64,000 nucleotides of DNA from Kitasatospora paranensis (GCF_039544005.1 NZ_BAABKV010000001.1:7068001-7132000); one strand, 5' to 3'. Counted from the stretch's first letter, positions 1-9,081 are shown. Notes: generated from the sequence alone by a model not told the origin. A program made the numbers and translations.

Positions 1-2
1 GC

Positions 3-113
3 AGCCTGGAGTGCAACGGCGGCAACCCCGCCCAGGTCCAGAGCCGGGTCAACGCCTACCAGAACTTCGTGTCGATCCTCGGCACCACCCCGGGGTCCAA
101 CCTGACCTGCTGA
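3..113 (+). CDS. GH19 chitinase, C-terminal end (partial)
   Basis: Only the last 36 codons lie in the window; the 5' part is off the left edge. The readable end contains CNGGNPAQVQSRVNAYQ and finishes SNLTC. This is the typical C-terminus of streptomycete family 19 chitinases, where the last Cys forms a disulfide in the catalytic domain. The enzyme would be secreted and would hydrolyse chitin by the inverting GH19 mechanism. The catalytic glutamates, signal peptide and any chitin-binding domain cannot be seen. Family assignment rests on the tail alone but the motif is distinctive. Confidence 0.8.
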   Translation, partial: SLECNGGNPAQVQSRVNAYQNFVSILGTTPGSNLTC

Positions 114-385
114 CCTCCTGGCGCACGGCCGACGGGGCGCCGCCGTCCGGGCAACCGGGCGCGGTGCCCCGTGGTGCTCCCCGGTGGTCCGACCGGGGCC
201 GCACAGCCGGAGACGGGAAGGGGCTACCCGCTTCTCGCGGATCCTGATTGCGCGGTGCACGGCTTGCGCCGCTACTCCGCGTCTTTCTGGGACCCTTCCC
301 GTCCCTACCAGGACACCACCACCGCGGCCGTTGCGCGAGCCGCCACGCCCTGTGTCGCGCCGCCCGATCCCGGTACGCTCGCCGG

Positions 386-559
386 ATGGACGCCGACGGC
401 ACCCGTGAGACCGCCCCGGACGCCCCCCGGCCCGCGGTCGAGGAGGGCGGCGAACCCGCCTGCCTGCTGGCCCGGCTCTGCCCGCAGTGCGACGCGGTGC
501 CCGAGGGGCCCCCGGCGGCGGAGTGTTGGCGCTGCGGCGCCGATCTGCGCTCCCGCTGA
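386..559 (+). CDS. Small zinc-ribbon protein (57 aa)
   Basis: A 57-residue acidic protein with two CxxC knuckles, CPQC and CWRC, separated by about 14 residues, which is the arrangement of a zinc ribbon. No membrane segment or signal peptide is visible, so it should be a cytoplasmic zinc-binding protein of unknown function. The start is ATG at 386. There is no Shine-Dalgarno, but a TACGCT -10 box at 374-379 lies 6 nt upstream, which suggests leaderless translation. The 114-385 gap before it holds only the chitinase 3' region and this promoter. Confidence 0.6.
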   Translation: MDADGTRETAPDAPRPAVEEGGEPACLLARLCPQCDAVPEGPPAAECWRCGADLRSR

Positions 560-695
560 CCGCGGCCGCCTCGCCGTCCGGCCGCCGTGCCCCCGGCTGC
601 CTCCGCCGCGGAAAAGCGCTGGCCCCGGGCCGTCCGGGCCTCTAACGTGCCGGGGTCGGCGGCGCGGGCCCCGGCGGTCGGACCAAGGGGGAGCG

Positions 696-1408
696 ATGGC
701 TGTTCATCTGATCGGCGGCGGGCGGGACGAGCGCCTGTACCGGGAGCTGTACGGGCCGTTCCTGGCCGAGGCCGGACCGGATCCGGCGGTGGCCTGCGTG
801 CTGCTCGACGAGGGCGACGTGGCGGAGCAGTTCGCCCGCTGGTCGGACGCGTTCGCGGCCGCCGCGCCGTGCCGGCCGTACGCCGTCGCCGTGCCACTCG
901 ACGGCGCCTTCGACCCGGCGGCCCTGGAGGACGCGGACGCCGTCTTCGTGGGGGCCGGCCTGACCCCGGCGTACCGGGCGGCGCTGGCCGGGCCGCTGGG
1001 CCGGGCGCTGGCCGCGCGGCCGCTGCCGTACGCCGGCTTCTCGGCCGGTGCCGCGATCGCCGCCGGCCGGGCGCTGGTCGGCGGCTGGCTCGCCGATGGG
1101 GTCCCGGTCTGCCCGGAGGACGCCGCCGAGGACCTGGACGGGATCGAGGTGGGCGACGGCCTGGGCCTGCTGGCCCCGGCGGTGGCCGGCGGCATGGTGG
1201 CCAGTGGGGCACGCTGGGCCGGCTGGCCGCGGCGGTGGCCGGCGGCATGGTGGCCTCCGGCGTGGCGATCGACGAGAACACCGCGCTGACGGTCGACGCC
1301 GACGGGCGGGCTCTGGTGCGCGGTGCGGGCCGGGTGCACGTCGTCCGCCCGGACGGCGCCGGTGTGCAGGTGCGTTCCTACGGCGCCGGTGGCCCGGTGG
1401 ATCTCTGA
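696..1408 (+). CDS. Peptidase S51 / type 1 glutamine amidotransferase-like protein, frame disrupted
   Basis: The first part (696 to about 1200) starts MAVHLIGGGRDERLY and contains the nucleophile-elbow motif GFSAGAAIA near residue 117, as in peptidase E/cyanophycinase-like (S51) proteins. The C-terminal part (QWGTLGRL, then VAIDENTAL to GGPVDL, ending 1408) continues in another frame. The break lies in a 26-bp direct repeat (1177-1202 and 1230-1255). The segment where relatives usually have a DVHAAQWG-like motif is replaced by a copy of downstream sequence, and one base must be added to restore frame. Start ATG 696 has a good GGGGGAG ribosome site. It may be a true pseudogene or a sequence/assembly error. 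Confidence 0.6.
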
Positions 1409-1415
1409 CGCACGG

Positions 1416-1853
1416 TCAGGTCTGCTCGGGGAAGGCGACGCGGCGTTCGTCGGCGGTGATCGGCAGGTCGTTGATGCTCGCAAAGCGGCGCCGCATCAGG
1501 CCGTTCGGGTCGAACTCCCAGTTCTCGTTGCCGTACGCGCGGAACCACTGGCCGTCGGCGTCGTGGAACTCGTACTCGAAGCGGACGGCGATCCGGTCGC
1601 CGGTGTACGCCCACAGCTCCTTGCGGAGCCGGTAGCCGAGCTCGCGCTGCCACTTGGCGGTGAGAAAGGCGACGATCTCGCGGCGCCCGGTGAGGAAGAC
1701 GTCGCGGTTGCGCCACTCGGAGTCCTCGGTGTACGCCAGGGCGACCCGCTCCGGGTCCCGGGAGTTCCAGGCGTCCTCGGCGGCCTGGACCTTCCGTCGG
1801 GCGGTCTCCTCGGTGAACGGCGGGACGGGGGCCGCTGTCCGGGCATGGGGCAC
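1416..1853 (-). CDS. DUF1348 / SnoaL-like (NTF2-fold) protein
   Basis: A 145-aa protein with the DUF1348 signature: AWNSRDPERVALAYTEDSEWRNR near the N-terminus, then KELWAYTGDRIAVRFEYE and YGNENWEFD. These proteins adopt the cone-like NTF2/SnoaL fold; no reaction is firmly established for them. The gene is divergent from a TetR-type regulator at 1933, and the 79-bp gap holds two copies of a palindrome. The likely reading is a TetR-repressed gene responding to a small molecule or stress. The start has a GAGGAG ribosome site 8 nt upstream. Confidence 0.85.
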   Translation of the reverse strand: MPHARTAAPVPPFTEETARRKVQAAEDAWNSRDPERVALAYTEDSEWRNRDVFLTGRREIVAFLTAKWQRELGYRLRKELWAYTGDRIAVRFEYEFHDADGQWFRAYGNENWEFDPNGLMRRRFASINDLPITADERRVAFPEQT

Positions 1854-1866
1854 TCCTCGGGGCAGG

Positions 1867-1884
1867 GGAGAACGATCGTTCTCC
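1867..1884. promoter_or_regulatory. TetR operator, perfect 18-bp palindrome
   Basis: GGAGAACGATCGTTCTCC is its own reverse complement. It sits between the divergent DUF1348 and TetR genes, where an autoregulatory TetR dimer would bind. The centre is at 1875.5. Confidence 0.7.
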
Positions 1885-1902
1885 GCTTGGTCGCTACCCT
1901 AG

Positions 1903-1918
1903 GAGAGCGATGGTTCTC
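1903..1918. promoter_or_regulatory. Second, imperfect TetR operator copy
   Basis: GAGAGCGATGGTTCTC matches the upstream palindrome core at 14 of 16 positions. Centre-to-centre distance is 35 bp, and a TACCCT -10-like box (1895-1900) lies between the two. The paired arrangement suggests control of both divergent promoters. Confidence 0.55.
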
Positions 1919-1932
1919 AGGCAAGGAGACGG

Positions 1933-2534
1933 GTGATCGTGGACAACGACACGGGGGCGCGCAGCCAGGCCCTGAACGCCGCCGAACAGCTCTTCTACGG
2001 CCGCGGCGTGCAGGCCGTTGGCATGGACGCCGTCCGTGCCGCCTCCGGGCTCTCCCTCAAGCGGCTCTACGCGCTGTACCCCTCCAAGGGCGACCTGGTG
2101 GAGGCCTACCTGCTCCGCCGCGACACCCGCTGGCGCGGCGATCTCGCCGCCCACGTCACGGCGGCCACCAGCGACCCCGGCGGGCGGCTCCTCGCGGTCT
2201 TCGACTGGCTCGCCGCCTGGTTCGACGAGCCCGGCTACCGCGGCTGCGCCTTCCTCAACGCCTACGGCGAACTCGGCGCCGGCTCACCCGCCGTCGCCGC
2301 TGCGGCCCTCCGGCACAAGGCCGCGTTCCGGCACTGGCTCGGCACGCTGACGGCCGCGGCCGGCCTGCCCGACGCGCTCGCCGACCAGCTGCTGCTGCTC
2401 GCCGAGGGCGCCATCACCACCGCGGCCCTGACCGGCAGCTCCGCCCCCGCACGGCAGGCCCGCGCGGCCGCGGCCGTGCTGCTGGCCGCAGCCGGGCCGG
2501 CCGGGCCGGGCCCGGGGAGCGGGCTCACTCGTAG
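1933..2534 (+). CDS. TetR/AcrR family transcriptional regulator
   Basis: The N-terminal HTH region is typical: ALNAAEQLFYGRGVQAVGMD, then SLKRLYALYPSKGDLV, followed by a helical ligand domain with a Trp-rich stretch (FDWLAAWFDEPGYRGCAF). This places it with YxaF/LmrA-like TetR proteins. It probably represses itself and the divergent DUF1348 gene through the palindromes at 1867-1918. Start is GTG 1933, with AAGGAG at 1923; GTG 1939 is an alternative. As written, the frame runs on to 2808 through the convergent PPOX gene. One extra base in the CCCGGGG tract at 2511-2517 would end it at TAG 2532-2534 with tail GERAHS, a normal length of about 200 aa. Confidence 0.8.
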
Positions 2535-3190
2535 CGGTGCAGCAGCGACTCCCGCTCGGACTGCTGGATGTCGGCCAGGCTCAGCTCCGGATCCCGCAGG
2601 TGGGAGAGGGTCACCTCGGCCGAACTGGGCTGCTCGCCCGGGGCGGGCCACTGGTCGGGCTTCCACGCGCCGGCCCGCAGGAACGCCTTCGGGCAGTGCC
2701 CGTACACCTCGTCGACCTCCACCACGATCGCGCTCCGCGGCGGCTTGCCGACGGCGTGGAGCCGCTCCAGCAGCCGCGGATCCGTCGACACGCAGGCGCG
2801 CCCGTTGATCCGCAGCGTGGTGTCCCGGCCGGGCACCACGAACAGCAGGCCGACCCGGCCGGTCTCCACGATGTTGTGCAGACTGTCCAGCCGCCGGTTG
2901 CCCGTGGCGTCCGGGATCGCCAGCGTCCGGTCGTCCAGCACCGCGACGAAGCCCGCGGGCCCGCCGCGCGGCGACACGTCGCACCGCCCGTCCGCACCCA
3001 CGCTCGCCACCATCACCAGCGGCGCGCAGCCGATCAGCTGCCGGGCCGGGTCGAGGAGCCGGTCCACCTGCTTGCGCACCGCGGCGTCTGCCGGGGCCTC
3101 GTACACCTCCCGCAATTCGGACACCGCCCGCACGGAGGAGGACTGCAGAGCGTCGAAGAGGCGGCCGCCGGCCGCGGTCTGTGAGGTCAC
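2525..3190 (-). CDS. Pyridoxamine 5'-phosphate oxidase-fold flavoprotein (MSMEG_1061-like)
   Basis: A 221-aa PPOX-fold protein. Recognisable stretches are CAPLVMVASVGADGRCDVSP, then RLDSLHNIVETGRVGLLF and a C-terminal EVYGHCPKAFLRA. This is the pattern of the FMN- or F420-binding MSMEG_1061-like subfamily, presumed cytoplasmic oxidoreductases of unknown substrate. GTG at 3190 is chosen because no Shine-Dalgarno precedes it and a TAGATT -10 box (3199-3204 on this strand) lies 8 nt away, so the transcript is probably leaderless. Its stop overlaps the end of the convergent TetR gene. Confidence 0.85.
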   Translation of the reverse strand: MTSQTAAGGRLFDALQSSSVRAVSELREVYEAPADAAVRKQVDRLLDPARQLIGCAPLVMVASVGADGRCDVSPRGGPAGFVAVLDDRTLAIPDATGNRRLDSLHNIVETGRVGLLFVVPGRDTTLRINGRACVSTDPRLLERLHAVGKPPRSAIVVEVDEVYGHCPKAFLRAGAWKPDQWPAPGEQPSSAEVTLSHLRDPELSLADIQQSERESLLHRYE

Positions 3191-3335
3191 GTACGGGAAA
3201 TCTAGCCCAGCACCCCGATCGGCGGAACGTATTTCCACCGCCCACCGACGGGCCCGGCCGCCGCCGGAGGGCGGGACGCCGCCGGCACGTTCTAGGCTCG
3301 GACCGTCGGCCCCGCGGGCACCGGGAGGACGCGAG

Positions 3336-6300
3336 ATGGGACCGCTGCCGTTCGTCGGCCGCCGGCGGGTGCTGGCGGGGATCGCCGCCGCCGCCGACCG
3401 GGCCCGCACGGGGTGGGGCGGCCTGCTGGCGCTGACCGGCCCGGCCGGGGTCGGCAAGACCAGGACGGCCCAGGAGGCCGCGGCCCGCGCCGACGGCTTC
3501 CGCGTCCTGTGGGCCTGGTGCCCGTCGGGCGCCGACGGCAGCCCGTTCCGGCCCTGGGCCCGGCTGCTCGCCGACCTCGCCGCCGACGACCCCGCCTGCG
3601 CCCGCGCGGTGCGCGCCTCCCCGCCGCTGCGCGCCCTGCTCGCCGGTCGCGCGGCCGGACTGCTGCCCGCCTCCGACCCGGAGGGCGCCCGGCTGCGCCT
3701 CACCGGCGACACCGTCCAGCTGGTCAGGACGGCTGCGGCGCGCCGCCCGCTGCTGCTCGTCCTGGACGACGTCCACGCAGCCGACCCGTCCTCCCTGCGC
3801 CTGCTGCTGGAACTGGCCGCCGCCGCCCGCACCGCGCCCCTCCTGCTGCTGGTCACCGCCCGCGACGGCGACCCGGACTGGCCGGGCCGGGACGACGACC
3901 GGGCCGAGCTGCTGCGCCGCGCCGACGGACTCCCGCTCGGCCCGCTGGGGGAGCCGGACGTCGCCCGGCTGCTGGCAGCCGCCACCGGTGCCGACCCCGG
4001 GCCCGCCGACGTCCGGCTGGCCGTCGAGCGCACCGGTCGCGACGCCTTCCTGCTGACCGAACTGATCGGCTCCGAGGACGGCCTGCACGGCCCCCGCCCG
4101 CGGGCGTCCGGGCCGCAGTGGCGGCCAGGACCGCGCACCTCGCACCGGAGGGCCGGCGGGCACTGGCCGCGGCCGCCGTCCTCGGCAGCCCGTTCCGGCT
4201 CGACCTCCTCGCCGAGACCCTGGCGTGCGGCCCCGGCGAGCTGCCCGGCCACCTCGCCGGGGCCCGGGACGCGGGACTGCTGGCCGACGACCCCGAGCCC
4301 GGCACCGGGGCCTTCCGGCACGACCTGCTGCGCGAGGCCGTCCACGACGCCGTCCCGGCCGCCGACCGGGCCGACCTGCACCGCCGGGCGGCGGCCGCAC
4401 TCGCCGCCCGGGCCCGGCCCGGCGACGGCGGCCCCGCCGGGATCGCCCGCCACCTCCTGCTGGCCGGCCCGGAGCACCGGACCGGCGCCGCCGAACAGGC
4501 CCGGCTCGCCGGGGACGGGGCGGCCGCCCTGCTGGCCTACGAGGATGCCGTCCGCTGGTACACGGCCGCGGCCGACGCCGACCCGGACGCCCCGCCCGAC
4601 GGCCTGGCCGAACTCCACCTCGCCCTGGCGGCCGCGCGGTTCGGCACGGGGAGCCCGCCGCCGCCCGCACCGCCTGCCTCCGGGCGGCCGGGTTCGCCCG
4701 CGCCGCCGGCCGCGCCGATCTGCTGGCCCGCGCCGCGCTCGGTCTGGGGACGGGCCCGGTCGGCTTCGAGATCGGCCTGCTCGACCGCGCCCAGCTCGAC
4801 CTGCTGGCCGAGGCCCGGGGCCTGCTCGGTGACGGCCGGCCGGGGCTGCGCGCCGCCGTCACCGCGCGGCTCTCGGTGGCAGCCGCCCTGGTCGAGCCGG
4901 AGGAGCGGCGGATCGCGCTCGCCGAGGAGGCCGTCCGGCTCGCCCGCACCGCCGCCGCACCCGCGGCGCTCGGCTCCGCCCTGGCCGCCCTCTGCGACGC
5001 CCGCTCCGGGCCCGACCACTGCCGGCACCGTTCGGCCTGGGCGGACGAGATCGTCGGCCTGGCCCGTGCGCTGCCCGACCCGGCGCTGGAGCTCCTCGGC
5101 CGGCGGCTGCGCCTGGTGGCCCTGCTGGAGACCGGCGACCACGCCGGGGCCGACGCCGAGGTGCTCGCCTTCGACGCGCTCGCCGACGCCCTGCGCCGCC
5201 CGCTCTACGCCTGGTACGTCCCGTTGTGGCGCGGCGCGCGGGCCCTGCTGGAGGGCCGGTACGAGGACTGCGGGCGGCACCTCGCCGAGGCCGAGGAGGC
5301 CGGCCGGCGGGCCGGCAGCGAGAACGCGGCGATCCTGACCACCACCCAGCGCTGGTGCATGCTCGCCGCGACCGGCGATCGCGCGGGGCTGGCCGCCCTG
5401 GCGGCCGGTGGCGGGCTGGAGGAGATGCCGGGCGTCTGGCCCCGGGTCACCCTGGCCCTGCTCGCCGCCCAGTGCGGCCGCGCCGACGACGCGGCCCGGC
5501 GGCTGACGGCGGTGGCACCGCGGCTGGCCGGGGCGCCGCGCGACAGCGAGTGGCTGCCGATGCTCGCGCAGGCCGCCGAGACGGTCGGCCTGCTCGGCGG
5601 GCACCCGGCCGCGCGCGAGCTGTACCGCCTGCTCGCCCCGTACGCGGGGCTCTGGGCGGTGGAGGGGATCGGCGCGGCCGTCCGCGGACCGGTCGAGCAC
5701 CACCTGGCCCTGCTGGCGGCCGCGACGGACGATCCGGCGGCGGCGGCCCGGCACACCGGGGCCGCCCGGGCCGCCCTGGCCGGCGCCGGGGCGCTCCCGC
5801 CGGGCACCCCGCCGGTACCCGCCGCCCCGTCGGCCGGGGCCGCCGGGGCCGTCGAGGTCTTCCGCCGGGAGGGCGCGCTCTGGCTGCTGCGGTACGGGGG
5901 CCGTGAGGCCCGGGTGCCCGACAGCAAGGGCCTGCGCGACCTCGCGGTGCTGCTGGCCCGGCCGGGTACGCCCGTCCCCGCGCTCGACCTCGCGACCGCC
6001 CCGGGGCCCGCGGCCCCGCCCGCCGGCCGTGACACCGGGCTGCACGCACCCGCCGACACCGGGGAGGCGGTCGACGCGGCCGCCCGGGCCGCGTACCGGC
6101 GCCGCCTGGCCGACCTGGGCACCGAGGCGGACGAGGCCGACGCGGCCGGCGACGGCGAGCGCTCGGCCCGGCTCGCCGTCGAGCGGGACTTCCTGGTGGA
6201 CCAGCTCTCGGCCGCGTACGGGCTGGGCGGGCGGGTGCGCCGGACGGGCTCCGCGGCCGAACGGGCGCGTACGGCGGTGACCGCCCGGATCCGCGCCGCC

Positions 6301-6414
6301 GTCGCCCGGATCGGCGCCGTCCACCCCGAGCTGGCCCGCCACCTGGAGGCGTCGGTGCGCACCGGCACGCTGTGCGAGTACCGGCCCGAGCAGCGGCCCG
6401 ACTGGCGGCTGTGA
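3336..6414 (+). CDS. Large AAA/STAND-type ATPase regulator-like protein (two frame changes)
   Basis: The N-terminus begins PFVGRRRVLAGI and carries a Walker A, GPAGVGKTRT (about residues 30-40), and a Walker B, LLLVLDDVHAAD (about 140-150), as in LuxR-LAL/BTAD-like signalling ATPases. A long tetratricopeptide-like helical region follows. The C-terminus (VEVFRREGALWLLRYGGREA, then a charged helical tail ending RPDWRL) is a domain often found at the end of such actinobacterial AAA proteins; no LuxR HTH is visible. About 1,026 aa result if one C is restored at 4091-4095 and one G at 4648-4651. Start ATG 3336 has GGGAGGA 6 nt upstream. Its role is probably signal-dependent regulation; the partner is unknown. 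Confidence 0.75.
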
Positions 6415-6515
6415 GGCCGACGGCGCCCGGGGGCGGCGCGCTCGTGCGGCCGGCCGGCACATCGTGCGGCCGCATCGCACGCCCGGTGGGTATCCGAGCG
6501 CACGAGGAGCCAGCC

Positions 6516-6890
6516 ATGCCCCGCACATCGAAGGCCGAGGCGCCGCTCGTCCTGGACGAGCCGGCGATCGAGGGCCGCTATGCCCGACTCGACGGGTACA
6601 CCGTCGGTTTCGAGACGCACAAGGAGGACGCCGACCCGGCCGAGCTGTTCCGCGGGCTGCCCGGCGGCCGCTGCCCCTGCCCGCACTGGGGGCTGGTGGC
6701 GACCGGCCGGGTGGTCTTCCGGTACGCCGACCACGACGAGGAGTTCAGGGCGGGCGACGCCTACTACGCCGCGCCCGGCCACCTGCCGCTGATCTTCGCC
6801 GGCACCGAGCTGGTCGAGTTCAGCCCGGCCGCCGAGCTGGAGCGGACGATGGCGGCGATCGCCCGCGCCTTGCAGGGGGCGACGGCATGA
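6516..6890 (+). CDS. Cupin-like small protein
   Basis: A 124-aa protein with a beta-rich, cupin-like middle: CPCPHWGLVATGRVVFRY, then DHDEEFRAGDAYYAAPGH and a C-terminal helix. The PHWG and AGDAYYAAPGH segments resemble the two conserved cupin strands, but the metal ligands are not all obvious. It probably binds a small molecule or regulates. ATG 6516 has GAGGAG 6 nt upstream. Its stop overlaps the next start (ATGA at 6887-6890), so the two are translationally coupled. Confidence 0.7.
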   Translation: MPRTSKAEAPLVLDEPAIEGRYARLDGYTVGFETHKEDADPAELFRGLPGGRCPCPHWGLVATGRVVFRYADHDEEFRAGDAYYAAPGHLPLIFAGTELVEFSPAAELERTMAAIARALQGATA

Positions 6891-7303
6891 CCACCGGCAC
6901 GCGCACCCGCACGGTCGAGGTGCTGGCGGACGCCCTGGTGGAGTTCCTGGAGACCGGCAGCGCGCCGGACGGGCTGTTCACCGCCGACGCGTTCTGCGAC
7001 CTCAGCCTCCCGCAGTGGCGGCTGCAGGCCATCGGTCGCGACGAGCTGGTGGCGATGCGCCGCCAGAGCCATCCGGCGACCGGCACCGTGCCCCGCCGCC
7101 GGCTCGACGCGACGGCGACCGGCTTCGTGCTGGAGGTCGAGGAGCGCTGGCAGGACGCCGACGGCGACTGGTACTGCCGCGAACTGTTCCGCGCGGACGT
7201 CCGGGACGGGGCCGTCGCGCAGCTGTCGGTGTACTGCACCGGCGACTGGGACGCCGCCCGCCGGGAGCGCCATGCCCGCGAGGTGCGGTTGCCCAGACCC
7301 TGA
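6887..7303 (+). CDS. NTF2/SnoaL-like protein
   Basis: A 138-aa protein with an N-terminal helix (VEVLADALVEFLETGSAP), then FCDLSLPQWRLQAIG and a C-terminal strand set FVLEVEERWQDADGDWYCRE. This is the order of elements in NTF2-like (SnoaL) proteins. It starts inside the stop of the cupin-like gene, so the two are expected to be made together and may work on the same compound. No catalytic residues can be named with confidence. Confidence 0.7.
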   Translation: MTTGTRTRTVEVLADALVEFLETGSAPDGLFTADAFCDLSLPQWRLQAIGRDELVAMRRQSHPATGTVPRRRLDATATGFVLEVEERWQDADGDWYCRELFRADVRDGAVAQLSVYCTGDWDAARRERHAREVRLPRP

Positions 7304-7479
7304 CGCCCCGCCAGCGGGCCCCGGTGCACCGGGCGGTGGCCCGGCGCGCCGGGGCGCCCGCACCTGCCCGGCTATTCCCGGTGACCGTCCGGTACCGGAG
7401 TGAAACAGACCACAGCACCGCCCCCTGATGCTGCGCGGCCGGTCGTGGCAGAATGACGTCAGAAGTAGTGACGTTCAGC

Positions 7480-7600
7480 GCACTCCGGGGTCGGTGAAAA
7501 TCCGAACCGGCGGTTACAGTCCGCGACCCGTCCGCAGCCAGCGGCCGGTTGACCAGGTGAAATTCCTGGACCGACGGTTAAAGTCCGGATGGGAGGCGTG
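7480..7600 (+). ncRNA. FMN riboswitch (RFN element)
   Basis: The conserved RFN blocks are present in order: CACTCCGGGGTCGGTG, AAAATCCGAACCGGCGGTTA, CAGTCCGCGACCC, a variable arm, then GACCAGGTGAAATTCCTGGA, CCGACGGTTAAAGTCCGGAT and GGGAGG. It lies about 170 nt upstream of ribE, in the expected orientation. Binding of FMN should reduce expression of the rib operon. Known family behaviour; in Streptomyces control may act on translation or on termination. Confidence 0.95.
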
Positions 7601-7666
7601 CGCGGCGGACGAGTGTGTCCGCGGTCCGACCAGGGCCGCGGTGTGCAGGTGGATCGGAGGGCTCTG

Positions 7667-7692
7667 CCCCGGCGAAGGCGCCGTGGCCGGGG
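7667..7692 (+). promoter_or_regulatory. Candidate expression-platform hairpin of the FMN riboswitch
   Basis: CCCCGGC (7667-7673) pairs with GCCGGGG (7686-7692) across a 12-nt loop, between the aptamer and ribE. There is no U-tract. It could be part of the regulatory platform, but alternative pairings were not computed. Confidence 0.35.
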
Positions 7693-7768
7693 TCCGTCGG
7701 TGTGCTGTCGTCCGCGTCATCTCCCTTGCCGCCCCGGAGTCCGCGCCCTAAGCGCGAGGAGTACCCGG

Positions 7769-8431
7769 GTGTTCACCGGCATCATCGAAGAGCTCGGCGA
7801 GGTCGTCTCCATCGAGGAGATCGGCGAGTCCTCGCGCATCCGCCTGCGTGGCCCGGTGGTCTGTTCCGGTGCCAAGCACGGCGACTCCATCGCGGTCAAC
7901 GGCGTCTGCCTGACCGTCGTCGACAGCCCCGAGGAACTCGCCGCCGACACGGGCGAGTTCAGCGCCGACGTGATGGCCGAGACCCTGCACCGCTCCAGCC
8001 TCGGCGCGTTGAAGCCCGGCTCCCGGGTCAACCTGGAGCGCGCCATGGCGCTCGGCGCCCGGCTCGGCGGCCACCTCGTGCAGGGCCACGTCGACGCCAC
8101 CGGCGAACTGCTCTCCCGCGCCCCCGGCGACCTCGACGCCGCCGGTCTGCCGCGCTGGGAGGTGCTGCGGTTCTCGCTGCCGCAGTCGATCACCCGCTAC
8201 CTGGTGGAGAAGGGCTCGATCACCGTCGACGGCGTCAGCCTCACCGTGGTCGACGCGGCCCTGGACTCCTTCAGCGTCTCGCTCATCCCCGCCACCCTCG
8301 AACTGACCACGCTCGGCGCCAAGGCCCCCGGCGACCCGGTCAACCTCGAAGTGGACGTCCTCGCCAAGTACGTCGAGCGGCTGCTCGACACCCGGACCCT
8401 GCCCGAGCACCTCGCCAAGGACGCCTCGTGA
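7769..8431 (+). CDS. ribE: Riboflavin synthase, alpha chain
   Basis: A 220-aa protein with the duplicated lumazine-binding domain. The N-terminal MFTGIIEELGEV motif (GTG start) is followed by GDSIAVNGVCLTVV in domain 1 and GSITVDGVSLTVVDA in domain 2. It dismutates two 6,7-dimethyl-8-ribityllumazine molecules to riboflavin, the last step of the pathway, in the cytoplasm. First gene of ribE-ribM-ribBA-ribH under the FMN riboswitch. GTG 7769 has GAGGAG 7 nt upstream. Its stop overlaps the ribM start (GTGA). Length is normal and no frame problem is seen. Confidence 0.96.
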   Translation: MFTGIIEELGEVVSIEEIGESSRIRLRGPVVCSGAKHGDSIAVNGVCLTVVDSPEELAADTGEFSADVMAETLHRSSLGALKPGSRVNLERAMALGARLGGHLVQGHVDATGELLSRAPGDLDAAGLPRWEVLRFSLPQSITRYLVEKGSITVDGVSLTVVDAALDSFSVSLIPATLELTTLGAKAPGDPVNLEVDVLAKYVERLLDTRTLPEHLAKDAS

Positions 8432-9081
8432 ACTGGCTCAGCAGCACCGCCTTCACCGCTTTCGGCCAGCACGTCGTGTGGGCGGACATGCTCGGCAACC
8501 TGCTCGGCCTCGCCGGCCTCGCGCTCGGCTGGCGCCGCAACGTCTGGAGCTGGCCCGTCCAGCTGCTCTCCGGCGCCGTCCTGATCGCCGCCTACCTCGG
8601 CGGGGCCTCGCCCAACCCCGGCCTGATCGGCAAGCAGGTCATCGTGATCGCCGCCGCCGCGTGGGGCTGGACCCGCTGGCAGCAGGGGCACCGCGCGAAC
8701 GGCGGGATCGCCGTCCGGTTCGCCTCCTGGCGCGAGCGGGCGCTGCTGGCCGGCGCCCTCGGGCTGGGCACCGTCGCCCTGGCCGGCGTCTACTTCGCCA
8801 ACCCCAGCTGGTCCTGGAGCCCGTGGGCGGACGCCTACATCTTCGTCGGCACGCTCGCCGCGATGTACGCGCAGGCCCGCGGCTGGGTGGAGTTCTGGTT
8901 CGCCTGGATCGCCGTCGACGTCGTCGGCGTCCCGCTCGCCTTCCACAGCGGCTACGCCTTCTCCGGCCTCACCTACAGCATCTACTTCGTGCTGGTGCTG
9001 CTCGGCCTGCGCGCCTGGTGGCTGAGCACCCGCACCACCCGTCCCTCGACCGCCAACGTCCCGCAGGGAGTCACGGCATGA
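8428..9081 (+). CDS. ribM: Riboflavin transporter, PnuC family
   Basis: A 217-aa hydrophobic protein with about six or seven membrane segments, including LLGLAGLALGWRRNVWSWPV and YSIYFVLVLLGLRAWWL. The fold is that of PnuC vitamin transporters; PnuC proteins proper carry nicotinamide riboside. In actinobacteria the member encoded inside the rib operon (RibM/PnuX) carries riboflavin by facilitated diffusion. Its position under the FMN riboswitch, overlapping ribE by 4 nt and ribBA by 4 nt, supports that role here. Confidence 0.85.
   Translation: MNWLSSTAFTAFGQHVVWADMLGNLLGLAGLALGWRRNVWSWPVQLLSGAVLIAAYLGGASPNPGLIGKQVIVIAAAAWGWTRWQQGHRANGGIAVRFASWRERALLAGALGLGTVALAGVYFANPSWSWSPWADAYIFVGTLAAMYAQARGWVEFWFAWIAVDVVGVPLAFHSGYAFSGLTYSIYFVLVLLGLRAWWLSTRTTRPSTANVPQGVTA

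Noticed and set aside
1933..2808. 291-aa version of the TetR regulator
   Set aside because: The extra 90 residues are Arg/Pro-rich and antisense to the PPOX gene. A single-base correction gives a normal TetR ending at 2534.
2262..4949. Long - strand ORF (895 codons) and the 697-codon ORF that ends at 2525
   Set aside because: Only the last 221 codons of the latter are a real PPOX protein. The rest is antisense to the AAA gene with Arg/Pro/Gly-rich translation.
7331..7400. GC-rich palindromes after the NTF2-like gene as a terminator
   Set aside because: The best one is a loop-free palindrome CCCGGCGCGCCGGG, common by chance in this composition. No stable hairpin with a proper loop stands out.
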